64,000 nucleotides of DNA from Jiangella aurantiaca (GTDB taxonomy: Bacteria; Actinomycetota; Actinomycetes; Jiangellales; Jiangellaceae): NCBI RefSeq assembly GCF_004349105.1, contig NZ_SMLB01000010.1, positions 62,001-126,000 on the forward strand, given 5' to 3'. Below the pieces are notes generated by a model. That model saw only the letters and a list, made by a program, of their open reading frames with translations, was not told the origin of the DNA and searched no databases. This document shows positions 26,714 through 35,522 of this stretch, one piece after another. Both the position numbers and the translations under genes were made by a program. Position 1 is the stretch's first letter. Every line of letters begins with the position of its first letter.

Positions 26714-27691
26714 TCAGTAGGCGAACGTGCGGTCGACGGCGTCGAGCACGCGGTCGAGGTCGGGCAGGTACTCCTCCTCGACCCGGGCCGGCGGGTACGG
26801 GGTGTCGTAACCGGTGACCCGCTGGACCGGCGCCTCCAGCGAGTAGAAGCACTCCTCGGTGACCCGCGCGGCCACCTCGGCGCCGACGCCGAGCGTGCGG
26901 TGCGCCTCGTGGACGACGACCAGCCGGCCGGTGCGCCGGACGGAGTCGTAGACCGCGCGCAGGTCCAGCGGCGACAGCGAGCGCAGGTCGATGACCTCGA
27001 GCGACCGGCCGTCGTCGGAAGCGGCCGCGGCGGCGTCGAGGCAGGTCTTCACCATGGGGCCGTACGCCGCGACCGTCGCGTCGGTGCCCGGCAACGCCAC
27101 CCTGGCCGACTCCAGCGGCAGGTCCGGCTCGCCGTCGACGTCGACCTCGGCCTTCTCGTAGTAGCGGCGCTTGGGCTCGAAGAACACCACCGGGTCGTCG
27201 AGCTGGATGGCCTGCTGGATCATCCAGTACGCGTCGAGCGGGTTGGAACAGGTGACCACCTTGAGGCCCGGGATGTGGGCGAAGGTCGCCTCCGGGCTCT
27301 CGCTGTGGTGCTCGACGGCGCCGATGCTGCCGCCGTAGGGGATGCGAATGACGATCGGCAAACGCAGCCGGCCGCCGGAGCGGAAGTGCATCTTCGCGAC
27401 CTGGTTCACGATCTGGTCGTAGCCGGGGAAGACGAACCCGTCGAACTGGATCTCGCACACCGGGCGGTAGCCGCGCAGCGCCAGGCCGACGGCGGTGCCG
27501 ATGATGCCCGACTCGGCCAGCGGGGTGTCGATGACGCGGTCCTCGCCGAAGTCCTTCTGCAGGCCGTCGGTGACCCGGAAGACGCCGCCGAGCTTGCCGA
27601 CGTCCTCGCCCATGACCAGCACCTTGGCGTCGCTTTCCATGGACCGCCGCAGCCCGGCGTTGATCGCCTTGGTGATGTTGAGCGCCGTCAT
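26714..27691 (-). CDS. 2-oxoacid dehydrogenase E1 beta subunit
   Basis: This 325-residue transketolase-like pyrimidine-binding subunit has MGEDVGKLGGVFRVTDGL, TPLAESGIIGTAVGLALRG, the conserved EIQFDGFVFPGYDQIVNQVAK and a C-terminal YDTPYPPARVEEEYLPD. The last of these is characteristic of 2-oxoisovalerate dehydrogenases and related acetoin/pyruvate forms. It joins E1 alpha to bind thiamin diphosphate at the interface. It overlaps the alpha gene by four bases and precedes E2 by 11 bp. Confidence 0.9.
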   Translation of the reverse strand: MTALNITKAINAGLRRSMESDAKVLVMGEDVGKLGGVFRVTDGLQKDFGEDRVIDTPLAESGIIGTAVGLALRGYRPVCEIQFDGFVFPGYDQIVNQVAKMHFRSGGRLRLPIVIRIPYGGSIGAVEHHSESPEATFAHIPGLKVVTCSNPLDAYWMIQQAIQLDDPVVFFEPKRRYYEKAEVDVDGEPDLPLESARVALPGTDATVAAYGPMVKTCLDAAAAASDDGRSLEVIDLRSLSPLDLRAVYDSVRRTGRLVVVHEAHRTLGVGAEVAARVTEECFYSLEAPVQRVTGYDTPYPPARVEEEYLPDLDRVLDAVDRTFAY

Positions 27692-28827
27692 CGGGCCACC
27701 TCCTCGGCGAAGCTGTCGAGGTACGTCGTCATCGCCTCGCGCTGGGCGACGAGGTCCGGCGTCGGTTCGACGTAGACGTGGTCGAAGATCGACGTCGGCG
27801 CGGGGTCGGGCAGCGCGCGGCAGGCCGCCCGCAGGTTCACGGCCAGCTCCTCGGCATCCTGCTCGACGCTGTCGAAGAACGCCTGGTCGGCGAGGTCGCT
27901 GCGGACCATATGGGCCTTCACCCGCTCGATCGGGTCCTTGAGCTTCCAGTGCTCCAGTTCCGCGTTGAGGCGGTATCGGGTGGGGTCGTCGGTGGTGGTG
28001 TGCGCGCCCATGCGGTAGGTGAACGCCTCGACCAGCGTGGGCCCCTCGCCGTCACGGGCCCGTTGCAGCGCCTCGCGGCTGACGGCCAGGCAGGCGAGCA
28101 CGTCGTTGCCGTCGACGCGGACGCCGGGGAAGCCGAATCCGGCGGCGCGGCGGTACAGCGGCACGCGGGTCTGCCGCTCCAGCGGCTCGGAGATGGCCCA
28201 CTGGTTGTTCTGGCAGAAGAACACGACCGGGGCGTTGACGACGCTGGCCCAGATGAACGCCTCGTTGACGTCGCCCTGGCTGGTGGCACCGTCGCCGAAG
28301 TAGGCGATGACGGCGGTGTCGCGGTCGGGGTCGCCGGTGCCGATGGCGCCGTCGCGCTGGACGCCCATCGCGTAGCCGGTGGCGTGCAAGGTCTGTGCGC
28401 CGATGACGATCGTGTAGAGGTGGAACCGGGTCTCGTCGGGGTCCCAGCTGCCCTGGTCGACGCCGCGGAACAGCGCCAGCAGCTTCACCGGGTCGACGCC
28501 GCGGCACAGCGCGACCGCGTGCTCGCGGTAGGTCGGGAAGACGTGGTCCTGGGCGCGCAGCGCGCGGGCGGAACCGACCTGGGCGGCCTCCTGGCCCAGC
28601 AGGCTCGCCCACAGACCCAGCTCGCCCTGCCGCTGCAGCGCGACGGCCTCGCCGTCGACGCGCCGGCCCAGCACCAGGTCGCGGTACATGGCGCGGATGT
28701 CGTCGCCGGTGACGTCGGCGATGAGGGAGTCGTAGTGCTCGTGTGGAACCCGCTCGCCCTCGGGCGTGAGCAGCTGGACGAGCTCGGGTTCGGGCGGAGT
28801 CGCCTCGGCCGCCGTCTCGACAGTCAT
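27688..28827 (-). CDS. 2-oxoacid dehydrogenase E1 alpha subunit
   Basis: This 379-residue thiamin-diphosphate-binding subunit carries the metal/ThDP motif FGDGATSQGDVNEAF followed by FFCQNNQWAIS. The region TYRMGAHTTTDDPTRYR matches branched-chain 2-oxoacid E1 alpha proteins more than pyruvate ones. It decarboxylates the 2-oxoacid and hands the acyl group to lipoyl-E2. This gene leads the operon E1a-E1b-E2. In actinobacteria such complexes feed branched fatty acid starters and amino-acid breakdown. Confidence 0.9.
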   Translation of the reverse strand: MTVETAAEATPPEPELVQLLTPEGERVPHEHYDSLIADVTGDDIRAMYRDLVLGRRVDGEAVALQRQGELGLWASLLGQEAAQVGSARALRAQDHVFPTYREHAVALCRGVDPVKLLALFRGVDQGSWDPDETRFHLYTIVIGAQTLHATGYAMGVQRDGAIGTGDPDRDTAVIAYFGDGATSQGDVNEAFIWASVVNAPVVFFCQNNQWAISEPLERQTRVPLYRRAAGFGFPGVRVDGNDVLACLAVSREALQRARDGEGPTLVEAFTYRMGAHTTTDDPTRYRLNAELEHWKLKDPIERVKAHMVRSDLADQAFFDSVEQDAEELAVNLRAACRALPDPAPTSIFDHVYVEPTPDLVAQREAMTTYLDSFAEEVAR

Positions 28828-28942
28828 GTGTCTCCTTCACGTCGTCGGCTCCGCAGGATTGCCGCGGGAGCTTGCTCCTCGTGACCACCGGCGGCGTGGG
28901 GAGGACTATGGGTGGGTCCTCGCCCTCGCCGCGGTGCATGAC

Positions 28943-28958
28943 CGTGACCGGAGTCACG
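28943..28958. promoter_or_regulatory. Palindrome upstream of the 2-oxoacid dehydrogenase operon
   Basis: CGTGAC-CGGA-GTCACG is a perfect 6+6 inverted repeat 116 bp upstream of the E1 alpha start. It is operator-like; the regulator is unknown. The gap 28828-29226 otherwise shows no gene. Confidence 0.35.
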
Positions 28959-29170
28959 ACCTCGCTACCGCCACGGTACCCAGATCCGGGGTCGGACGGG
29001 TGCACCGAGGCGGCAGGTGGGGCTTCATCCTGCAGCACCTGGTGTCAGCCTGCCCGCTGGGGATCCCCCGAAGGGTCGTCGTTCCGGACAAACTTCCTCG
29101 CCGGGACGCTGCACTGACCACACAATTCCTCTGTCGTCCGACTAACCGCCGTCGCGGGCCAGGAACGACG

Positions 29171-29214
29171 CGAAGCCACGCGGTGCGCCCGTCCGGACGC
29201 TCCGCGCGGCTTCG
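29171..29214 (-). terminator. Hairpin after the thioester-domain protein gene
   Basis: CGAAGCC (29171-29177) pairs with GGCTTCG (29208-29214). The GC-rich interior allows further pairing. It lies just downstream of the minus-strand stop at 29227. Confidence 0.45.
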
Positions 29215-29226
29215 GGTGTGGCCGCC

Positions 29227-30477
29227 CTACTCGGCGGCTCCGGCGAACCGGCGGCGCAGCAGGAACGCGGCCGCGGCCACCAGGCCCAGGCCGACCGCCA
29301 GCAGCAGCGTCGGCGAGGCGCCGGTGTCCGGCAGCTCCTCGTCCGGCGTCTCACTCGGCGACGGCGTCGGGCTCTCGCTCGGCGTCTCCGACGGGGTGTC
29401 GGACGGCGTCGGCGTGGGCGTCTCGGACGGGGTGTCGCTCGGTGTCGGCGTGGGCGACTCCGACGGCGTCTCGCTCGGCGTCGGGGTGGGCGTCTCGGCC
29501 GGCTCGGCGGTCCAGTCGACTGTGCCCTCGACGGATACCTCGACCTCATCGGAGTGGGCCAGGATCAGTGACTGCGACTTGTGCTTGTCGTAGTCGGCGG
29601 CGATGAACAGCCGGCCCGCGCTCAGGGACGCCTCGGCGGTCAGCTCGAACGAGCCGCCGCCGGCCGCCGCGTCGGCCGGCACGTCAACGCTGAACGTCGA
29701 GCCGTCGGTGATCTGGGCCGGCAGCGTCGTGCCCTCGGAGTCGACCAGCTCGACGCCCTCGGGCAGGTCGGCCGTCACGTCGACGACGTCCGCCGTGGTG
29801 GACACCTCGAAAGGCCCGATGACCGTGCCCGCCTCACCCGAGAGCGACGCCGGGGTCAGGCTCAGCTCCGGCTCGGGCTGGTCGCCGATGCCGACGTTCG
29901 CCTCGCCGGTGAGGTAGGTGTAGAGGGCCGCGGCGTCCTGCTCGGACTCGCTCCCCGCTTCCATGTATGCCACGTTCAGCGGCAGCTCGTCGCTCAGCAG
30001 CCAGATGGCCGCCTGAGTCCCGCCGATCGCCTCCTCGACGGACAGGCCGTCGTTGAACTCCCCGCCGGCGGCCGTCTCGACCTCGTTCAGGTCGAGCACG
30101 GGGTACGAGTTCTGCAGGATCCAGTGGATCTCGTCGCGGTTCTCGTGGAACGGCGAGTCAGGATCCGGGTACTCGTTCCACGGCACCTCGACCATCTGGG
30201 GCTCGTCGTAGTTGAGCGGCTCGAAGAACTGGACACAGTAGGCCCACAGGGCGGCGCCGTCGTCCTCGAGCCCGACCAGCCGGGTCTCGGTGCCGCTCGG
30301 AGGGACGTCCCGCTCGAGCATGACGTCGAGGCCGTCGACGTCGTTGGCCTGGTTCAGCTCGGCCCGCGGCGACACCGGCACGCCGGCCAGCGCGAACGCC
30401 GTCGCTGGGCCGAGCACCAGCAGGCCGGCCGCCAGCGCGCCGGCACCGAGACGGCGCCGGGTCGGATGAATGGACAT
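29227..30477 (-). CDS. Cell-wall-anchored thioester-domain (TQXA) surface protein
   Basis: This 416-residue exported protein has a signal peptide (residues 1-30, RRRLGAGALAAGLLVLG). The thioester domain has Cys81 in AYCVQFF and Gln155 in GGTQAAIW, the pair that forms an internal Cys-Gln thioester able to bond covalently to amines. A beta-rich middle domain is followed by a Ser/Thr/Pro/Glu repeat stalk (PTPTPSETPSES units), the sortase signal LPDTG, a transmembrane helix and the basic tail RRRFAG. It is probably an adhesin linked to peptidoglycan. AAGGAG precedes the start. No sortase gene is in the window. Confidence 0.9.
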   Translation of the reverse strand: MSIHPTRRRLGAGALAAGLLVLGPATAFALAGVPVSPRAELNQANDVDGLDVMLERDVPPSGTETRLVGLEDDGAALWAYCVQFFEPLNYDEPQMVEVPWNEYPDPDSPFHENRDEIHWILQNSYPVLDLNEVETAAGGEFNDGLSVEEAIGGTQAAIWLLSDELPLNVAYMEAGSESEQDAAALYTYLTGEANVGIGDQPEPELSLTPASLSGEAGTVIGPFEVSTTADVVDVTADLPEGVELVDSEGTTLPAQITDGSTFSVDVPADAAAGGGSFELTAEASLSAGRLFIAADYDKHKSQSLILAHSDEVEVSVEGTVDWTAEPAETPTPTPSETPSESPTPTPSDTPSETPTPTPSDTPSETPSESPTPSPSETPDEELPDTGASPTLLLAVGLGLVAAAAFLLRRRFAGAAE

Positions 30478-30666
30478 GGATCTCCTTAGAGAATGTCAAT
30501 GCTCACAGATGAGCGCGCCGATACGACAGCGCGAAATAGTCTCGAATCCACAAAAGCCCCCCAACGCGGGCATCCTAGTGGAAACGCCCATTCATCGGGA
30601 AGCTCGGACAATCACGACCTGCCGCCCCCTGTCGGTGCCAGGCGGAGTCGCATAGGGTCTTGACCC

Positions 30667-31464
30667 GTGCCTGACTTCGACGAAGCGTCGGCAACGCGCC
30701 GGGTGTCCCCCGGGCGGCACGAGGTCGACATCGACGGAACCTGGTCGGTCGGCGAGGTGCCGAACGGGGGCTACCTGCTGGCCCTGGTGCTGCGCGCCGT
30801 GCTGGCCGAGTCGACCCACCCGCATCCGGTGAGCACCGACGCGCACTTCGTGACCCCGCCCACCAGCGGCCCGGCGCACGTACAGGTCGATGTCGTGCGC
30901 ACCGGGCGGACCATCGAGACGCTGCGGGCCACGCTGGTCCAGGAGGACGAGCCGAGGGTCGAGGCGACGGTCACCACCAGCAAACTGTCGCGTACCTCGC
31001 CGGTGGAGTGGGTCGGGCCGCCGCCGGAGCCGGTGGCGCCGGTCGACGAGTGCATCCGCGCGGTGGTCGACCTCCCCGACGGCACCCACGTCGGCCTGCT
31101 CGAACACGTCGATCTACGGCTGGATCCGCAGACCCTGGGCTGGTTTTCCGGCCGACCGGCCGGACAGCTGTCCATGCGCGGGCACGTGCGGCTGGCCGAC
31201 GGCACCCAGCCCGACCCGGTCGTGCTGGCGCTGGCGGTCGACTCCCTGCCGCCGACGGTGTTCGGTCTGGGCCGGCTCGGCTGGGCGCCCACCGTCCAGC
31301 TGACAGTGCTGACGCGCAGCCTGCCCGCGCCGGGCTGGCTGACGGTGCACCTGCGCGGCCGGCTGGTCCGCGACGGCTGGTTCGACGAGGAGGCCGAGGT
31401 CTACGACGCCGACGGCGCCCTGGTCGCGCAGTCGCGGCAGCTGGCCCGGGTCCGGGTGACCTGA
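30667..31464 (+). CDS. Acyl-CoA thioesterase, double-hotdog (TesB-like)
   Basis: This 265-residue double-hotdog thioesterase starts with GTWSVGEVPNGGYLLALVLRA, which carries the conserved P-N-GGY segment of actinobacterial TesB-like proteins. The second half ends in YDADGALVAQSRQLARV, the usual closing strand of the family with the catalytic Gln region. It hydrolyses acyl-CoA to free acid and CoA; chain-length preference cannot be read. It starts with GTG at 30667 and lies 17 bp ahead of a histidine kinase gene, possibly co-transcribed. Confidence 0.82.
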   Translation: MPDFDEASATRRVSPGRHEVDIDGTWSVGEVPNGGYLLALVLRAVLAESTHPHPVSTDAHFVTPPTSGPAHVQVDVVRTGRTIETLRATLVQEDEPRVEATVTTSKLSRTSPVEWVGPPPEPVAPVDECIRAVVDLPDGTHVGLLEHVDLRLDPQTLGWFSGRPAGQLSMRGHVRLADGTQPDPVVLALAVDSLPPTVFGLGRLGWAPTVQLTVLTRSLPAPGWLTVHLRGRLVRDGWFDEEAEVYDADGALVAQSRQLARVRVT

Positions 31465-31481
31465 GCGGCGGGTACCGTCCC

Positions 31482-32636
31482 GTGAGCGCCATTGACTCCG
31501 CCGGCTCCGACCGACGGCTGCGCCGGGCCCGCTGGGTGGTGCTGCTGTTCGCGCTGGGCGCGGCCGTGGCGACGGCGTTCGTCGGCGGCGGCGTCGGGGT
31601 GCTGAGGGAGGACGACCCGGCCCGCGCCGTGCTGGGCGCACTCGGCGTTGCGCTGTTCTGCGCGACGCAGGCCGGCGCCCTGCACGCGGTGCTGACACCG
31701 TCGGTCGGCGAGCCGGCCCGGCGACGCTGGCTGGTCGCGTTTCTGCTCGCGGCGGCCGCGTCGGTGCCGCTGGCCGGGCCGGCCGACGGCGCCGAGTGGG
31801 AGACGTGGGCGTGGCTCGGCGGGCCGCTGGCCGGGGCGGCGCCGCTGCTGCTCGGCCGGGTCCCCGGCGTCGCGCTGGCCGCCCTCGCGGTCGGCGTCTC
31901 CGTGCTGGTCGGCTGGTGGGCCGGCGGATCGGTGCCGACGTACCTGCTGCTCACACTGATCAACGCGGTCATGGTCGCGTTGCTGTGCGGCGTGCCGATG
32001 TGGCTGTGGGACCTGCTGGTCGAGGCGCGGGAGGGCCGGCTTGCGCAAGCCCGGCTGGCCGCTACGGAGGAGCGGCTGCGGTTCGCCCGGGACGTGCACG
32101 ACCTGCTCGGACACAACCTCTCGGTGATCGCGCTGAAGACCGAGTTGGCCGCCCGGCTGGCGACGGTGGACGGCGAGCGGGCCGGCCGCGAGGCGGAGGA
32201 GGCGCGCGCTCTCGCCGCGTCGGCGCTGACCGAGATGCGCCAGGTGGTGCACGGCTACCGGACGGTCGACCTCGCCGGCCAGCTGGACGCGGTCCGGCGG
32301 GTGCTGGAGTCGTCCGGCGTCCGCTGCGCAGTCACCGGACCGGCCGCGCCGCTGCCCGAGCAGGCGAGCGCGCTGCTGATCCCCGTCCTGCGCGAGGCGA
32401 GCACGAACGTGCTGCGGCACAGCCGGGCCCGATGGTGCACCATCGACATCGGGCGGGAGGGCGACAAGGTGCGCATGACAGTGGTCAACGACGGCGCGAC
32501 GGGCGACGGCCCCGACGCGCACAGCTCCGGCCTGCGCGGCCTCGCCGACCGGCTGGCCGAGGCGGGCGGCACGCTGCGCTCGGGCCGCGACGGCGACACG
32601 TTCACCCTCGCGGTCACGCTGGCGGTGCGGCCGTGA
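31482..32636 (+). CDS. Sensor histidine kinase, NarL/DesK type (HisKA_3)
   Basis: This 384-residue membrane kinase has five to six transmembrane helices in the first 175 residues and no large extracellular sensor. The dimerisation and phosphoacceptor helix RFARDVHDLLGHNLSVIALK has the phosphorylated His at position 206. The ATPase domain keeps the N box (LREASTNVLRHSRA) and G box (SSGLRGLADRLAEAGG). It phosphorylates the response regulator encoded next, whose GTG start overlaps this stop. The signal is unknown; membrane-embedded sensing, as in DesK, is plausible. The GTG at 31482 lacks a strong ribosome site, so the exact start is less sure. Confidence 0.9.
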   Translation: MSAIDSAGSDRRLRRARWVVLLFALGAAVATAFVGGGVGVLREDDPARAVLGALGVALFCATQAGALHAVLTPSVGEPARRRWLVAFLLAAAASVPLAGPADGAEWETWAWLGGPLAGAAPLLLGRVPGVALAALAVGVSVLVGWWAGGSVPTYLLLTLINAVMVALLCGVPMWLWDLLVEAREGRLAQARLAATEERLRFARDVHDLLGHNLSVIALKTELAARLATVDGERAGREAEEARALAASALTEMRQVVHGYRTVDLAGQLDAVRRVLESSGVRCAVTGPAAPLPEQASALLIPVLREASTNVLRHSRARWCTIDIGREGDKVRMTVVNDGATGDGPDAHSSGLRGLADRLAEAGGTLRSGRDGDTFTLAVTLAVRP

Positions 32637-33238
32637 TCCGGGTGCTGCTGGCCGACGACGAGGAGCTGATCCGCACCGCCGTCGCCGCACTGCTGGACCT
32701 CGAGCCCGACCTCGAGGTGGTCGCGCAGGCGCCGGACGGCCGGGCCGCCGTCGACGCCGCCCTGGCGCACCGTCCCGACGTCGTCGTCGCCGACCTCGAG
32801 ATGCCCGAGCTGACCGGCATGGAGCTGGCGGCCGAGCTGGCCACGGCGCTGCCGTCGTGCGTCGTCGTCATCCTCACCGGCCACGGCCGCCCGCCGCACC
32901 TGCAGCGCGCGCTGACGGCGGGCGCGAAGGGCTTCCTCCCGAAGGGGTCGCCGGGCGGGGCGCTGGCCGACGTCATCCGGCGCGTACATCGCGGCGAGCG
33001 GTACGTCGACCCGGCGCTTGCCGCCGACGCGCTGACCGCCCCGGTCAACCCGCTGACGCCGCGCGAGCTGGAGGTGCTGCGGCTGGCCGGCTACGACACC
33101 CCGGTGGCCGTCATCGCCCGGCGCACCCACCTGTCACCCGGAACCGTCCGCAACTACGTGGCCGCGGCCATCGCCAAGCTGGGCGCGTCGAGCCGGGCCG
33201 ACGCCGTACGGATCGCCGACGAGAACGGCTGGCTCTGA
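32633..33238 (+). CDS. LuxR/NarL family response regulator
   Basis: This 201-residue regulator has a receiver domain with acidic pocket ADDEE and phosphoacceptor Asp54 in VVVADLEMPE, and the Lys in GFLPKGSP. The C-terminal LuxR helix-turn-helix reads NPLTPRELEVLRLAGYDTPVAVIARRTHLS in outline, with SPGTVRNYVAAAIAKLGA as recognition region. It starts with GTG within the kinase stop. It probably acts on genes near this locus or on membrane-related genes; no target site was found. It ends three bases from the converging mntH gene. Confidence 0.93.
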   Translation: MIRVLLADDEELIRTAVAALLDLEPDLEVVAQAPDGRAAVDAALAHRPDVVVADLEMPELTGMELAAELATALPSCVVVILTGHGRPPHLQRALTAGAKGFLPKGSPGGALADVIRRVHRGERYVDPALAADALTAPVNPLTPRELEVLRLAGYDTPVAVIARRTHLSPGTVRNYVAAAIAKLGASSRADAVRIADENGWL

Positions 33239-33241
33239 GCG

Positions 33242-34504
33242 CTACCCCATGATGGTCAGCGTCAGCAGCGCGACGTTGAGGCTGACGACCACGACGCTGA
33301 CCAGCACCGCGAGGGTCGTGGTCAGCCGCGAGTTGGCCCACCGGCCCATGATCGACGACTTCGCCGTGACGGCGACCAGCGGGATGATCGCGAACGGGAT
33401 ACCGAACGACAGCACCACCTGCGAGAGCACCAGCAGCCACGTCGGCTCCGCACCCGTCGTCAGGATCGCGACCGCCGGCACCAGCGTGACCAGCCGCCGG
33501 ACCAGCAGCGGGATCCGCCGCAGCAGCAGGCCCTCCATGATCACCGCGCCCGCGTAGCAGCCCACCGACGTCGACGCCAGGCCGGACACCAGCAGGCCGA
33601 CCGCGAACAGCGCACCGATCGCCGTCCCCAGTCCGGACTCGACGGCGGCGTGCGCTCCGGCGATGGTGTCGGTGCCGTCGACACCGCGCAGCGCGGCCGC
33701 CGCGACCAGCAGTAGCGCGATGTTCACGCTGCCGGCCACCAGCATCGCGACACCGACGTCGGCCCGGGTCGCGCGGAGCAGCCGGCCGACCAGGCCGGGC
33801 TCCGGCGTCGCACCGAACCGGTCGCGGGCGAGCGCCGAGTGCAGGTAGACCACGTGCGGCATGACCGTGGCGCCGAACATGCCGGCCGCCAGCAGCACCG
33901 TTTCCGTCCCGTCGAACCGCGGCACCAGCCCGTCGGCGATGCCGGCCGGGGACGGCGGCTGCACGAACAGCCCGGCGACGAACCCGACCGCGATGACCAG
34001 CAGCGCCGTCGTGACCACCCGCTCGAAGGCCCGCTGCCCGCGGCCGTTCTGCACCGTCAGCAGCGCCATCGACGCGACGCCGGTGATGATGCCGCCGAGC
34101 CACAGCGGGAGGCCGAACAGCAGGTTCAGCGCGATGGCGCCGCCGACCACCTCGGCGATGTCGGTGGCCATCGCGACCACCTCGGCCTGCAGCCAGTACG
34201 CCAGGCGGCCGCCGCGAGGCAGCCGGTCGCGCAGCACCTCGGGCAGCGACGAGCCGGTCACCACGCCCAACTTCGCCGACAGGTACTGCACCAGTCCGGC
34301 CATCGCCGTCGCCATGACCAGCACCCACACCAGCAGGTAGCCGTAGCCGGCGCCGGCCGAAAGGTTCGTGGCGACGTTGCCGGGGTCGACGTACGCCACG
34401 GCCGCGACGAACGCCGGACCCAGCAGGCCGAGACCGGCCCCGGGCAGCCGAGGCGCCGGCCCGTCCAGTCGCTCGGGACGGCGCCGGCGCACCCGTACGT
34501 ACAT
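33242..34504 (-). CDS. mntH: Nramp family divalent metal transporter
   Basis: This 420-residue integral membrane protein of about eleven helices carries the two Nramp signatures: AYVDPGNVATN in helix 1 (metal-binding Asp and Asn) and GATVMPHVVYLHSAL in helix 6 (Met-Pro-His). It imports Mn(II), or other divalent metals, with protons. It lies next to and on the same strand as nrdB. This is of interest because that R2 subunit may use a manganese-containing cofactor. No MntR gene is adjacent. Confidence 0.93.
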   Translation of the reverse strand: MYVRVRRRRPERLDGPAPRLPGAGLGLLGPAFVAAVAYVDPGNVATNLSAGAGYGYLLVWVLVMATAMAGLVQYLSAKLGVVTGSSLPEVLRDRLPRGGRLAYWLQAEVVAMATDIAEVVGGAIALNLLFGLPLWLGGIITGVASMALLTVQNGRGQRAFERVVTTALLVIAVGFVAGLFVQPPSPAGIADGLVPRFDGTETVLLAAGMFGATVMPHVVYLHSALARDRFGATPEPGLVGRLLRATRADVGVAMLVAGSVNIALLLVAAAALRGVDGTDTIAGAHAAVESGLGTAIGALFAVGLLVSGLASTSVGCYAGAVIMEGLLLRRIPLLVRRLVTLVPAVAILTTGAEPTWLLVLSQVVLSFGIPFAIIPLVAVTAKSSIMGRWANSRLTTTLAVLVSVVVVSLNVALLTLTIMG

Positions 34505-34515
34505 CCGCTGCTCTC

Positions 34516-35502
34516 CTACCCGCCGCCGGCTCGGGCGTCGACCTCGTAGCTGGTGTTGATGGACTCGAAGAAGTTCACCAGTTGCAGGGTGTCATTGGCA
34601 GTCGCCATCCACTTCGCGGGATTCGCCACACGATAGTGCGGCTCGAAGCCGAGCTCCTCCAGGCGCCGGTCGGCCAGGTACTTCACGTACTGGTTGATGT
34701 AGTCGGCGTTCATGCCCAGGATGCCGGTGGGCAGCAGGTCGCGGTTGTACTGCTCCTCCATAGCGACGCCGTCGATGATCATCTGCTCGATCTCGGCGGC
34801 GAACTCCGGCGTCTGCAGCTCCGGGTTCTCGTCCAGTACGGTGAGTACGAGGTTGATGCCGAACTTCAGGTGCAGGCTCTCGTCGCGCACGATCCAGTCG
34901 ATCAGCGACGCGAAGTTGCGCAGCAGGTTCCGCTGCCGGAAGCTCAGCGCCACCATGAACCCGCTGTAGAACCAGATGCCCTCCAGCACGATGTTGTAGG
35001 CGACCAGGTTCCGGACGAAGTCCTGCTTGCCCTCGACGGTGGTGACGTCCAGCGTCTGCTCGGTCATCCGCTTGATGTAGCGGACCTCGAACTCCTCCTT
35101 CGCCACCATCGACGGGACGGTGACGTGGGCGGCGTAGGCCTGCCCGCGGTCGATGGGGAACGTCTCGAGGACGTACTCGAAGGCCATCACGTGGTTGGCC
35201 TCCTCCCACATCTGCTTGGCGAGGTACAGATGCGCCTCGGCCGCGCTCAGGTACGGGTACACGCCGAACGCCAGCGCCTTGTTCACCAGCAGCTCGTTCG
35301 GGTTGAAGTAGCTCATCAGGAACGTCAGCGCGTGCCGCTCCTCGTCGGACATCTTCTTGAAGTCGGCCATGTCCTCGCCGAGTTGCACCTCGTGCGGGAA
35401 CCAGGTGTTCGCGACGGCCTGGTTGTACAGCTCGTAGGCCCAGGGGTAGCGGACCGGCTTGAGCAGCAGGCCCTCCTGGATGCCGGTGCCGAGAATGCCC
35501 AT
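34516..35502 (-). CDS. nrdB: Ribonucleotide reductase beta (R2) subunit with Phe at the radical site
   Basis: This 328-residue R2 protein provides the radical or metal oxidant for the alpha subunit. Aligned from memory with E. coli NrdB, the metal ligands are Glu70 (where E. coli has Asp84), Glu101, His104 (EANH), Glu174 (LEGIWFY), Glu208 and His211 (RDESLHL). Position 108, four residues after His104, is Phe where E. coli has radical Tyr122. Both changes, Asp to Glu and Tyr to Phe, are the marks of class Ic R2 proteins such as that of Chlamydia, which use a Mn/Fe centre. The ATG at 35502 has GAGGAG upstream and lies 20 bp after nrdA. Confidence 0.9.
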   Translation of the reverse strand: MGILGTGIQEGLLLKPVRYPWAYELYNQAVANTWFPHEVQLGEDMADFKKMSDEERHALTFLMSYFNPNELLVNKALAFGVYPYLSAAEAHLYLAKQMWEEANHVMAFEYVLETFPIDRGQAYAAHVTVPSMVAKEEFEVRYIKRMTEQTLDVTTVEGKQDFVRNLVAYNIVLEGIWFYSGFMVALSFRQRNLLRNFASLIDWIVRDESLHLKFGINLVLTVLDENPELQTPEFAAEIEQMIIDGVAMEEQYNRDLLPTGILGMNADYINQYVKYLADRRLEELGFEPHYRVANPAKWMATANDTLQLVNFFESINTSYEVDARAGGG

Positions 35503-35522
35503 CGAGGTTCGCTCCTCTCCGG

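Noticed and set aside
29341-29505. Short tandem repeats as a possible satellite
   Set aside because: They are codons of the Pro/Thr/Ser/Glu stalk of the LPXTG protein, in frame throughout.
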